DNA from: Methylobacterium isbiliense
Lineage (GTDB): Bacteria; Pseudomonadota; Alphaproteobacteria; Rhizobiales; Beijerinckiaceae
Assembly: GCF_022179325.1 (NCBI RefSeq)
Contig: NZ_BPQQ01000004.1
Coordinates: 124,001 to 188,000, forward strand
Direction: 5' to 3'
DNA length: 64,000 bases
Positions within the stretch are counted from its first letter, which is position 1. Each line of letters begins with the position of its first letter. Under the pieces are notes generated by a model. The model was given only the letters and a program-made list of their open reading frames with translations, ran no database searches and was not told the origin of the DNA. This document shows positions 45,658-56,524 of the stretch, piece by piece. Made by a program: the position numbers and the translations under genes.

Positions 45658-46746
45658 ATGGCCCGCATCACCCTCGACCACCTCGCCCATGCCTACCGGC
45701 CGAATCCGGCCGGGCCGCAGGATTACGCCCTCAAGGAGATCGAACACGTCTGGCGCCAGGGCGGGGCCTACGCGCTGCTCGGCCCCTCGGGCTGCGGCAA
45801 GACCACGCTGCTCAACATCATCTCGGGCCTCGTGGTGCCGACCCGCGGGCGCATCCTGTTCGACGACCGCGACGTGACGGCGCTGCCGACCGAGGCGCGC
45901 AACATCGCGCAGGTCTTCCAGTTCCCGGTGGTCTACGACACCATGAGCGTGCGCGAGAACCTCGCCTTCCCGCTCCGGAACCGCAAGGTGGCCGCCGCCA
46001 CCGTCCGGGCGCGCGTCGAGGAGATCGCGCGCCTCCTCGACCTCACCGGCGTGCTCGACCGCAAGGCCAACAACCTGACGGCCGACATGAAGCAGAAGAT
46101 CTCGCTCGGCCGCGGCCTCGTGCGCCCGGACGTGGCCGCGATCCTGTTCGACGAGCCGCTCACCGTGATCGACCCGCACCTGAAGTGGCGCTTGCGCTCG
46201 ACCCTCAAGGAGCTGCACCGCAAGCTCGACCTGACGATGATCTACGTCACGCACGACCAGACGGAGGCGCTGACCTTCGCCGACACCGTGGTGGTGATGC
46301 ATGACGGGGCGGTGGTGCAGACCGGCACGCCGGACGAGCTGTTCGACCGCCCGGCCCACACCTTCGTGGGCCACTTCATCGGCTCGCCCGGCATGAACCT
46401 GCTGCCGGCGCGCGTCGAGGGCCGCACCGCCACCGTCGCGGGCCACGCCATCGAACTCGCGCGCGCCTATCCGCGCCTGCCGGAAACGGCCCGGATCGAA
46501 CTCGGCATCCGGCCGGAATTCGCGCATCTGGCGCCGCGCGGCCCCGGCCTGCCGGTGCAGGTGCGCCGCATCGACGACATCGGCCGCAGCCGTCTCGCCC
46601 GCGTCGAACTCGCCGGCCGGCCGCTCGTCGCGACGCTGCGGGAGGGCGACGGGGTCGACGGCACCGAGGCCGCGCTCACCCTCGACCCGCGCCGCATCCA
46701 CATCTACGCCGACGGCGCCCTGGTGCCCGGGGAGGCGGCGGCGTGA
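45658..46746 (+). CDS. glpT: Glycerol ABC transporter ATP-binding subunit GlpT
   Basis: A 362-residue MalK-type ATPase. Walker A GPSGCGKTT, Walker B ILFDEPL and an intact H-loop (VTHDQTEAL) are present. The signature LSGGQ is degenerate (LTADMKQK). It complements GlpS, which has a good signature but no switch histidine. C-terminal TOBE domain. Starts 7 bases after the glpS stop. Not the GlpT permease of E. coli despite the name. Confidence 0.92.
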   Translation: MARITLDHLAHAYRPNPAGPQDYALKEIEHVWRQGGAYALLGPSGCGKTTLLNIISGLVVPTRGRILFDDRDVTALPTEARNIAQVFQFPVVYDTMSVRENLAFPLRNRKVAAATVRARVEEIARLLDLTGVLDRKANNLTADMKQKISLGRGLVRPDVAAILFDEPLTVIDPHLKWRLRSTLKELHRKLDLTMIYVTHDQTEALTFADTVVVMHDGAVVQTGTPDELFDRPAHTFVGHFIGSPGMNLLPARVEGRTATVAGHAIELARAYPRLPETARIELGIRPEFAHLAPRGPGLPVQVRRIDDIGRSRLARVELAGRPLVATLREGDGVDGTEAALTLDPRRIHIYADGALVPGEAAA

Positions 46747-46825
46747 GGCGCGCGATGCACGACCGTCCGTGCCGGCCCTCCCGCCGCGTCCGGCCGCCCG
46801 TCGCCCTGTGCGGGAGCCCCCGGCC

Positions 46826-47791
46826 ATGACCAAGACCGTCAACCAGAGGGCGTGGCTCCTCGTCCTGCCGGTGTTCCTCGTCGTCGCCTTCTCGGCGGTG
46901 CTGCCGCTGATGACGGTGGTGAACTACTCGGTGCAGGACACGTTCGGCAACAACCAGTTCTTCTGGAACGGCCTCGGCTGGTTCCAGGAGCTGCTCGATC
47001 CATCGAGCCAGTTCGGGGAGCGGTTCTTCGACGCCCTGTGGCGCAACCTGCTGTTCTCCGCCCTCGTGCTGCTGATCGAGGTGCCGCTCGGCATCGCGGT
47101 GGCGCTCGCCATGCCGCGGGAGGGGAGGGCGGTGGCGTTCTGCCTCGTGGTCATGGCGCTGCCGCTGCTGATCCCGTGGAACGTCGTCGGCACCATCTGG
47201 CAGGTCTTCGCCCGCGGCGACATCGGGCTGCTAGGCTACGCCATCAACCGCCTCGGCATCGACTACAACTACGTCGGCAGCCCGCTCGCCGCCTGGACCA
47301 CGATCCTCGTCATGGACGTCTGGCACTGGACCAGCCTCGTGGCGCTCCTGTGCTACGCGGGCCTGAAGTCGATCCCGGACGCCTATTACCAGGCCGCCCG
47401 CATCGACGGCGCCTCGGCCTTCGCGGTCTTCCGCACCATCCAGCTGCCCAAGATGCGCCGGGTGCTGCTGATCGCGGTGCTGCTGCGCTTCATGGACTCG
47501 TTCATGATCTACACCGAGCCCTTCGTGCTCACCGGCGGCGGCCCCGGCAACGCCACCACCTTCCTGTCGATCGACCTCGTGAAGCTGGCGCTCGGGCAGT
47601 TCGACCTCGGCCGGGCCGCCGCGATGTCGCTGGTCTACAACCTGATCATCCTGGCCGTGTGCTGGGTGTTCTACACCGTGATGACCAATGTCGATGCGGG
47701 CGGCGCGGCCGTGCAGGCCGACCCGGCCGACGCGCCGGGCGCGGCGATCCCGCCCGCCACCAGCATCGACCTCGACCGGAGGGCCGCCTGA
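46826..47791 (+). CDS. glpP: Glycerol ABC transporter permease GlpP
   Basis: A 321-residue inner-membrane permease with six helices. The EAA coupling motif YYQAARIDGASAFAVFRTI lies in the cytoplasmic loop. An upstream in-frame ATG at 46769 would add a Pro/Arg-rich stretch, so the ATG at 46826 is preferred. Its stop overlaps the glpQ start by one base. Confidence 0.92.
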   Translation: MTKTVNQRAWLLVLPVFLVVAFSAVLPLMTVVNYSVQDTFGNNQFFWNGLGWFQELLDPSSQFGERFFDALWRNLLFSALVLLIEVPLGIAVALAMPREGRAVAFCLVVMALPLLIPWNVVGTIWQVFARGDIGLLGYAINRLGIDYNYVGSPLAAWTTILVMDVWHWTSLVALLCYAGLKSIPDAYYQAARIDGASAFAVFRTIQLPKMRRVLLIAVLLRFMDSFMIYTEPFVLTGGGPGNATTFLSIDLVKLALGQFDLGRAAAMSLVYNLIILAVCWVFYTVMTNVDAGGAAVQADPADAPGAAIPPATSIDLDRRAA

Positions 47792-48588
47792 TGCGCGGGC
47801 GCAACCTCGTGATGGCGCTCTACCTCGCCTTCCTGCTCCTGCCGATCTACTGGCTCGTCAACATGAGCCTGAAGACCAACCAGGAGATCACCGGCGCGCT
47901 CACGCTCTGGCCGCGCGAGCTGACCTTCGACAATTACATCCGGATCTTCACCGATCCGAGCTGGTACGGCGGCTACCTCAACTCGCTGTCCTACGTGGCG
48001 ATCAACACCGTGCTGTCGATCGGGCTGGCGCTGCCGGCGGCCTACGCCTTCTCGCGCTACCACTTCCTCGGCGACAAGCACCTGTTCTTCTGGCTCCTGT
48101 CGAACCGGATGGCGCCGCCGGCGGTGTTCGCGCTGCCGTTCTTCAATCTCTACTCGGCGGTGGGGCTGTTCGACACGCCCTGGGCGGTGGCGCTGGCGCA
48201 TTGCCTGTTCAACGTGCCGCTGGCGGTGTGGATTCTCGAAGGCTTCATGTCGGGCGTGCCGCGCGAGATCGACGAGACGGCGGCCATCGACGGCTACTCC
48301 TTCCCGCGCTTCTTCGTGCGGATCTTCATGCCGCTCATCGCCTCCGGCATCGGGGTGGCGGCCTTCTTCTGCTTCATGTTCTCCTGGGTCGAGCTCCTGC
48401 TCGCCCGCACGCTGACCTCGGTGGACGCCAAGCCCATCGCCGCCACCATGACCCGCACGGTCTCGGCGGCCGGCATGGATTGGGGGCTGCTCGCGGCGGC
48501 CGGCGTGCTCACCATCGTGCCGGGGGCGCTCGTGATCTGGTTCGTGCGCAACTACATCGCCAAGGGCTTCGCCCTCGGCCGGGTGTGA
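47791..48588 (+). CDS. glpQ: Glycerol ABC transporter permease GlpQ
   Basis: A 265-residue second permease, six helices, EAA motif EIDETAAIDGYSFPRFFV. Member of the MalG-like group. The unusual core FWLLSNRMAPPAVFALPF is typical of the rhizobial glycerol system. ATG at 47791 overlaps the glpP stop. Unrelated to the E. coli phosphodiesterase of the same name. Confidence 0.92.
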   Translation: MRGRNLVMALYLAFLLLPIYWLVNMSLKTNQEITGALTLWPRELTFDNYIRIFTDPSWYGGYLNSLSYVAINTVLSIGLALPAAYAFSRYHFLGDKHLFFWLLSNRMAPPAVFALPFFNLYSAVGLFDTPWAVALAHCLFNVPLAVWILEGFMSGVPREIDETAAIDGYSFPRFFVRIFMPLIASGIGVAAFFCFMFSWVELLLARTLTSVDAKPIAATMTRTVSAAGMDWGLLAAAGVLTIVPGALVIWFVRNYIAKGFALGRV

Positions 48589-48599
48589 GGAGGCCTGCG

Positions 48600-48893
48600 A
48601 TGGACTTCTCCGGGATCGACCTGGCCTGGATGGCCTGGACTTGGCAGACCGCCGTGTTCTTCGCGGTGATCGCCGGTCTCCTCGCCCTGCTCACGCTGCT
48701 CGCCCTGCGGCGCCCGGAGACGCCGCGGGTCGGCATCCTGCGCATTCCCACCACGCGCGGGGACCGGCTCTTCCTGACCCTGCTGGGAGCCGCCTTCATC
48801 AACCTCGCTTGGCTCGGCTTCGTCGGGCCGAGCCTCGAATGGGCGCTCGGCCTCTCGCTCCTCTACGGGGCGTTCCTGTTCCGCTTCGCCTGA
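48600..48893 (+). CDS. glpU: DUF2160 small membrane protein GlpU
   Basis: A 97-residue protein with three hydrophobic helices (TAVFFAVIAGLLALLTLLAL, LFLTLLGAAFINLAWLGFV, WALGLSLLYGAFLFRF). Matches DUF2160, the small membrane component between permease and binding protein genes in rhizobial glp operons. The role within the transporter is not established. Start ATG at 48600, behind GAGGAGG. Confidence 0.88.
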   Translation: MDFSGIDLAWMAWTWQTAVFFAVIAGLLALLTLLALRRPETPRVGILRIPTTRGDRLFLTLLGAAFINLAWLGFVGPSLEWALGLSLLYGAFLFRFA

Positions 48894-48953
48894 GCGGCCG
48901 CACGTCAGATCGTCTACCGTCCAACGGACGACAACACGGGAGGACACCACGCC

Positions 48954-50705
<1,752 letters not shown>

Positions 50706-50733
50706 TGGGCAAGCGCAGCTGACTGGACAAGAG

Positions 50734-50751
50734 GGCCGGCGCGCGCCGGCC
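50734..50751 (+). terminator. Hairpin after glpV
   Basis: Perfect palindrome GGCCGGCGCGCGCCGGCC 28 bases after the glpV stop. It has no T tract but would form a very stable stem, so the operon may end here, leaving the toxin-antitoxin pair and glpK as a separate unit. Confidence 0.45.
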
Positions 50752-50774
50752 CCGCCTTCTCCGGCATTCTGCGG

Positions 50775-50904
50775 TCCGCTAAGCAGACTTGCGTTGGCAA
50801 GCCAACGCTTCGTCCGCTTAGGATCTTGTTTCTTCGCAGATTTTTATCGCAAAACCGGCGACCACTTTTGCGAAATCTGCTTAGGATGGCCAGAGGAGAG
50901 CGCT
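50775..50904 (+). promoter_or_regulatory. Nested inverted repeats upstream of the toxin-antitoxin pair
   Basis: GCGTTGGC-AA-GCCAACGC (50791-50808) is a perfect palindrome, flanked by CTAAGC (50779-50784) and GCTTAG (50816-50821). A second system has GCAGATTT (50836-50843) pairing with AAATCTGC (50873-50880), and inside it TCGCAAAA (50847-50854) pairing with TTTTGCGA (50866-50873). CYGCTTAGGAT recurs at 50814 and 50877. The region is AT-richer than its surroundings and probably contains the operator bound by the antitoxin and its toxin complex. Confidence 0.55.
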
Positions 50905-51159
50905 ATGACGACCTACACGATGGATGATGCGACGGCTCGCCTCCCGGAACTCGTGGCGAAGGCCGCGGCGGGAGAGGACATCGTGATCGCACAGGAGAAC
51001 GGGGATCTCGTGCGTCTCGTGCCGGATGAGCAGAATCCAACCGAGCCCGGACCCGTGACGAAGGCCGAGATCGCGTGGCTGCGGGCGAACCGCATGACGC
51101 TGGCGGAACCCGTCGATGTCACCGCGTTGGTTCGCGACATGCGGGACGAGGGTCATTGA
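50905..51159 (+). CDS. Phd/YefM-type antitoxin
   Basis: An 84-residue protein. The N-terminal TTYTMDDATARLPELVAKAAAGEDIVIAQ is a typical Phd fold that dimerises and binds DNA; the C-terminal half should bind the toxin. ATG at 50905 behind AGAGGAGAG. Its stop overlaps the toxin start, the standard arrangement for such modules. Confidence 0.85.
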   Translation: MTTYTMDDATARLPELVAKAAAGEDIVIAQENGDLVRLVPDEQNPTEPGPVTKAEIAWLRANRMTLAEPVDVTALVRDMRDEGH

Positions 51160-51590
51160 GCCGCGTCTACCTCGACACCAATCTTCTCCTGCCTCTGTTC
51201 CTCGGGGAGGCGGAGAGCCGGCGGATTGAAGCGTGGCTCGGCGACCCAGCGATCGTTCCGGTGATCTCTGATCTCGTGGTCCTGAAATTCTCGGCCGTGA
51301 TGTCCCGGCTCGTTCGCGAAGGGCGCGCGACGCCCGAGAAGGCACGCGCGACCATCCGTCTGTTCGGCCGATGGCACGAGGCGCGGGGCCGGCCCATCGC
51401 CATCACCCGCCGGCTGTTCACGCTGGCCCGCGGCTTCGTCGAGCAGCCCGCCCTCGGCGTGCGCGGACCCGATGCGCTCCACCTCGCGCTCGTCCATGCG
51501 ACGGGCCTCCCCTTCGCGACCTTCGACACGCGGCTCGGCCGGGCGGCCGCCACCCTCGGCCTCACGGTCGTCGTGCCGCCACCCCTCTGA
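51156..51590 (+). CDS. PIN-domain (VapC-like) toxin
   Basis: A 144-residue putative ribonuclease. The first acid is Asp in VYLDTN near the N-terminus and later acids are Asp in GPDALHLA and FDTRLG. Where most VapC proteins have Glu in the second helix, this one reads [11 protein letters not shown] with Lys (AAA), which would remove one metal ligand. The TTG at 51156 overlaps the antitoxin stop. It ends 11 bases before glpK. Confidence 0.82.
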   Translation: MSRVYLDTNLLLPLFLGEAESRRIEAWLGDPAIVPVISDLVVLKFSAVMSRLVREGRATPEKARATIRLFGRWHEARGRPIAITRRLFTLARGFVEQPALGVRGPDALHLALVHATGLPFATFDTRLGRAAATLGLTVVVPPPL

Positions 51591-51601
51591 CGAGCCCGCC
51601 C

Positions 51602-53095
<1,494 letters not shown>

Positions 53096-53260
53096 GACGT
53101 CAGCGCCCGCCGGCGCCGGGCTCCCCCGCCCCGGTCGCGCTGGCCGCGGGCTTGGCGCGGAAGAGGCGCCGGCCGATCCGGTGGTGAGGCTGTCGTGGTG
53201 CGCCCCTGGCCCGGGCGCTGCGCATGCAGGGGTCCTTCGCGGATCGGCCGGGTCAACCCG

Positions 53261-54352
53261 TCAGCGTGCGGGGCGTTGCGGCGCGGCGGCCGTGGTCGGG
53301 AGCCGGCTCTCCAGCAGGCGGCGCAGCCGGGCCGTCAGGGGGCGCTCCACGAGGCGGTGCACCGCGATCGCCACCGCGCAGGCGAGCGCCAGCATCGCCA
53401 GCACCACCGGCACCGGACCGAGGCCCGCCGCGCCCGTCGCCTCGGCGAGCACCCGGACGCCCCGCACCGCGAACGGGTGCACGAGGTAGAGCGCGTACGA
53501 GGCGTCCCCGAGCAGGACCGCCGCCCGCAGCGGCGCGGATTCCGCCGCGCCGCCCCGTCCCAGGCCGGCTGCCGCGACGAGGAGCGCGGCCGGCACGCCC
53601 CAGGCGAGCCAGCGCGGCAGCGCGCCCGGCTCGCCCGCGAGCGCGAGGAGGCCGAGGCCCCCCGCCGCCAGGACGAGGCGCGCCCCGCCCGGCAGCCGCA
53701 CGCCCTCCGCCCGGGCGAGCCCCAGCGCGGCCCCGAAGGCGAATTCGAGCACGATCGGATCGCTCCAGTAGGCGAGCGCCACCGGCAGCCGTGCGGCGAG
53801 CGGGTGCAGCGCGGCGAGGAGAAGGAGAAGGCCCGTGACGGCGCCCACCGCGAACCGCCGCCGCAGCGGCAGGCAGAGGGCGAACAGCGCGTAGAACGCC
53901 ATCTCGTAGTTCAGCGTCCAGCCGAGCGAGTAGAGCGGCAGCACGAACCCGTCCGGGCGGGCCATCGGCCAGAACAGGTAGGAGGCCGCCGCGAGGGCAG
54001 GGTCGACCGGGCTGCCGCCGAGCAGGCGCGGCGCGGCGAGGGCTGCACCGAGATAGGCCGTGGTCACGAGCCAGTAGAGCGGCACCACGCGGGCGATCCG
54101 GTGGGCGAGGAAGTGCCGGCCCGCGCCCGCCCGCCCGTGCAGCGGCCCCGCCGCATGCACGATGATGAAGCCCGAGATGACGAAGAACACGTCGACCCCG
54201 GCGTTCCACGGCAGCCACGCGGCCGGCGTGAAGGACATCTCCGCCCGCGCCGCGAGGCCACCCGCCTCGAAGAGCGCGTGGCTCACCGCCACCATCAGGG
54301 CCGCGAGCGCGCGCAGGATCTGGATCTGAGGCAGCTTCGAGGGGCGCGTCAC
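53261..54352 (-). CDS. Acyltransferase family 3 (OafA/NodX-like) membrane protein
   Basis: A 363-residue protein with about ten hydrophobic helices. The hallmark RALAALMVAVSHALFEAGG (conserved His) is near the N-terminus, with GVDVFFVISGFII and the LGDASYALYLVHP block late. Such enzymes O-acetylate or O-acylate polysaccharides or glycans. A GTG at 54352 is the start. No polysaccharide locus adjoins it. Confidence 0.87.
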   Translation of the reverse strand: MTRPSKLPQIQILRALAALMVAVSHALFEAGGLAARAEMSFTPAAWLPWNAGVDVFFVISGFIIVHAAGPLHGRAGAGRHFLAHRIARVVPLYWLVTTAYLGAALAAPRLLGGSPVDPALAAASYLFWPMARPDGFVLPLYSLGWTLNYEMAFYALFALCLPLRRRFAVGAVTGLLLLLAALHPLAARLPVALAYWSDPIVLEFAFGAALGLARAEGVRLPGGARLVLAAGGLGLLALAGEPGALPRWLAWGVPAALLVAAAGLGRGGAAESAPLRAAVLLGDASYALYLVHPFAVRGVRVLAEATGAAGLGPVPVVLAMLALACAVAIAVHRLVERPLTARLRRLLESRLPTTAAAPQRPAR

Positions 54353-54604
54353 GGTGTTGTGAACTCGGGTCGCCCGTCGGTCCGGGCGGGCCGGTCATAG
54401 CGGAGACGCCCCCTCGGCGGCCAGGGGAGGGGTTCTGCGCGGCGGAGGCAGGGTATGACATGGGCACATGACGTTGGGTCGGAACCTCGTCGGACAAGCA
54501 TCGTTGTCGGGGCAGAGCGATGCCGGAGGCCGCGCAGGAAGTGTGCGGGCGTGCCAGCCCGAGCATCGTCCGATCCAAGAAGAACATCACCCGGAGACAT
54601 CCCG

Positions 54605-55306
54605 ATGAAGACCGCTTTCGCTGCTTCTGTTCTCGCCGTGACCTTGGCGGCTCCCGCCATGGCGCAGCAGGCCGGCGACTTCCGCGAGATGGCGCTGATG
54701 TCGAACGCATTCGAAGTGCGCTCCAGCCAGCTCGCCCTTGAGAAGAGCCGCAACCCGCAGGTGCGCGAGTACGCCCGCGAAATGATCCGCGATCACCGCG
54801 CCGCCAACGTGGCGCTGCTCGGCGGGCGCGAGAACGTGGCCCGCGGCACCGGCATCGGCGGCTTGGTCGAGGCGCCGTTCGCCATCGCCGGCGGCGCGGT
54901 CGGGGCGGCGACGGGCGCCGCGGCGGGCGTGGTCTCGGGCACCCTGCAGGGCGGCCCGGCCGGCGCCGTCGAGGGCCTGGGCGCGGGGGCGGCCCGCGGG
55001 GCGCAGGTCGGCGCGAACGCCGTCGACCTCGACGGCGACGTGACCACCACGGCGGCCACGAACGTCATCCCGCTGAGCCCGCAGCAGCGCGCCATGCTGG
55101 CCGAACTCGCCGAGACCCCGGCCGGCCCGCGCTTCGACCGCACCTACGCCCGCATGCAGGTGCAGTCGCACCAGATGGCGATCGCGACGCACCAGGCCTA
55201 CCTGCAGTCCGGCCCGAACCCGGCCCTGCGCACCTATGCCCAGCAGGTGCTGCCCTCCATGCAGGAGCACCTCGCCATGGCGCAGCGCCTCCCCGGCGCG
55301 CGCTGA
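54605..55306 (+). CDS. DUF4142 exported protein with glycine-rich insertion
   Basis: A 233-residue secreted protein (signal peptide ending AAPAMA). The DUF4142 four-helix (ferritin-like) pattern starts with FREMALMSNAFEVRSSQLALEKSRNPQVREYA and continues with PRFDRTYARMQVQSHQMAIATHQAYLQSG and LRTYAQQVLPSMQEHLAM. Between these, about 60 residues of Gly/Ala-rich sequence (GGAVGAATGAAAGVVSG and GLGAGAARGAQ) interrupt the domain and look like a glycine-zipper hairpin. Function unknown; the family is common in Methylobacterium and stress-related in some reports. Confidence 0.8.
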   Translation: MKTAFAASVLAVTLAAPAMAQQAGDFREMALMSNAFEVRSSQLALEKSRNPQVREYAREMIRDHRAANVALLGGRENVARGTGIGGLVEAPFAIAGGAVGAATGAAAGVVSGTLQGGPAGAVEGLGAGAARGAQVGANAVDLDGDVTTTAATNVIPLSPQQRAMLAELAETPAGPRFDRTYARMQVQSHQMAIATHQAYLQSGPNPALRTYAQQVLPSMQEHLAMAQRLPGAR

Positions 55307-55710
55307 GCGCAACGCACCTTCGCCAGGGACAAGAGCGGCGGGCCTTCGTGCCCGCCGTTTCCGTGCGCCGCCTGCGGCGCGCCCGTCCCGCGTGCGGGAT
55401 GATCCGGCACGCTGTGGCATGGTGTTTGGCAAGACGCCCGTTCCCGTGCGGCAAGACGGCGAAGCCTTCGCGGCAATGCGCCGGTTCGCCGCAGGAGCAG
55501 CGGCCGGTTTCGAGTGACAAACCCGCCGGTCTGGCACAAGCCGCGCTTGTTTCAGGAGCGTCGCTCATCCAGTTCGTGCGGCCGGGACGGCATGAGTGCA
55601 GGGGAAGATGACGGATCCAGGTCCTCGTGCCGGTCCGTCGCCTTGACCTTGCGGCGGCTGTTCTGCCGCTGCCTCATGCGAGACCCCTCAACTCACGACA
55701 GGAGCCAAGA
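55307..55710 (+). other. 404-base intergenic region between DUF4142 gene and lanM
   Basis: It begins with the DUF4142 terminator. Beyond that it is GC-rich with GGCAAGACG at two places near 55430-55460 and no clear promoter. The ribosome-binding site AGGAGCC precedes the lanM ATG at 55711. No coding frame looks real here. Confidence 0.5.
55336..55360 (+). terminator. Intrinsic terminator after DUF4142 gene
   Basis: CGGCGGGC (55336-55343), loop CTTCGT, GCCCGCCG (55350-55357), then TTT. A good rho-independent terminator. Confidence 0.7.
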
Positions 55711-56112
55711 ATGACCGCTTTCCGGATCGCCGCCGTGCTGGCTGCCGTCCTCGGGGTGCTGCCCGCGGGTCGGGTGCTGGCCGCGAGCCCGGCCGACGTG
55801 ATCGCGGATTACGATCCCGACAAGGACGGCACCCTCGACCTCGCCGAGGTCAAGGCGGCCGCGACCGCGCTCTTTGCCAGCCTGGATCCCGACAAGGACG
55901 GCACGCTGGACGCCAAGGAGCTGAAGGGCCGGGTGAGCGCCAAGGAACTCAAGGCCGCGGATCCGGACAAGGACGGCACCCTCGACCAAGCCGAATTCCT
56001 GGGGATCGTCGAGGCGCGTTTCGCGGCGGCGAACCCGGACGGCGATAAGACCATCGAGGCGAAGGAACTCGCCTCCAAGAAGGGCCGCGCCCTCCTGAAG
56101 TTGATGCAGTGA
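55711..56112 (+). CDS. lanM: Lanmodulin (lanthanide-binding EF-hand protein)
   Basis: A 133-residue periplasmic protein: signal peptide, then four EF-hand loops at residues 35-46, 59-70, 84-95 and 108-119. Each has Pro at position 2 (DPDKDGTLD three times, NPDGDKTIE in the fourth), the hallmark of lanmodulin from Methylorubrum extorquens, as do length and the spacing LDAKELKGRVS. It binds lanthanide ions with very high selectivity. EF4 has Lys at position 6 in place of Gly and Glu at 9 in place of Asp, so it may bind weakly. It stands alone, with its own ribosome-binding site. Confidence 0.92.
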   Translation: MTAFRIAAVLAAVLGVLPAGRVLAASPADVIADYDPDKDGTLDLAEVKAAATALFASLDPDKDGTLDAKELKGRVSAKELKAADPDKDGTLDQAEFLGIVEARFAAANPDGDKTIEAKELASKKGRALLKLMQ

Positions 56113-56524
56113 TGCGGACGCCCCGGGGTTCCGGCTCGGCAGGCCGGCGCCCCGGGTGGCCCATCCAAGCCGGTGTCGATCGGTGGCCGGCATCGGCGGC
56201 TGGCTCCGCAAGGGCAGTGGCGAATGGCATCGATACTTGAATTTGTCAGGCGCCTGTCAAGATTTTGGTTGAAATTTAAATGTTATCCGTATGATTTCTG
56301 GCGGCGCATCGGTTCTGGCTGTTGTCAGGGCCGCACCGTATACTACCGAAGATGCGGCTGCCGATTCCCGTCAGAGCGTCTCGCCGGCACATCATCCGCA
56401 TTTCTAAGATGCCTTTAGGGCAAGCATCGAGATCGGGCGGTCTGAGAATTGCCGCGGTGTGCACAGGTTGGATTGCCACGGTGGGTAAGTTGACCGAGCC
56501 GGTTAAGGTATTCGCAAGCGTCGG
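56113..56524 (+). promoter_or_regulatory. 412-base AT-richer intergenic region upstream of the GGDEF/EAL gene
   Basis: It begins with the lanM hairpin (56122-56156). From about 56230 it is AT-rich. A near-perfect palindrome centred on CAGGCGCCTG (56247-56256, extending to TTGTCAGG / CCTGTCAA) is a candidate operator. No reliable promoter hexamers or coding frame. Confidence 0.4.
56122..56156 (+). terminator. Hairpin after lanM
   Basis: CCCGGGGTTCCGGC (56122-56135) pairs with GCCGGCGCCCCGGG (56143-56156) with two mismatches, nine bases after the lanM stop. No T tract. Confidence 0.5.

Noticed and set aside
50734-51600. Toxin-antitoxin segment as a transposon or genomic island
   Set aside because: No integrase, transposase, terminal inverted repeats or flanking duplications; only a compact module with operator repeats.
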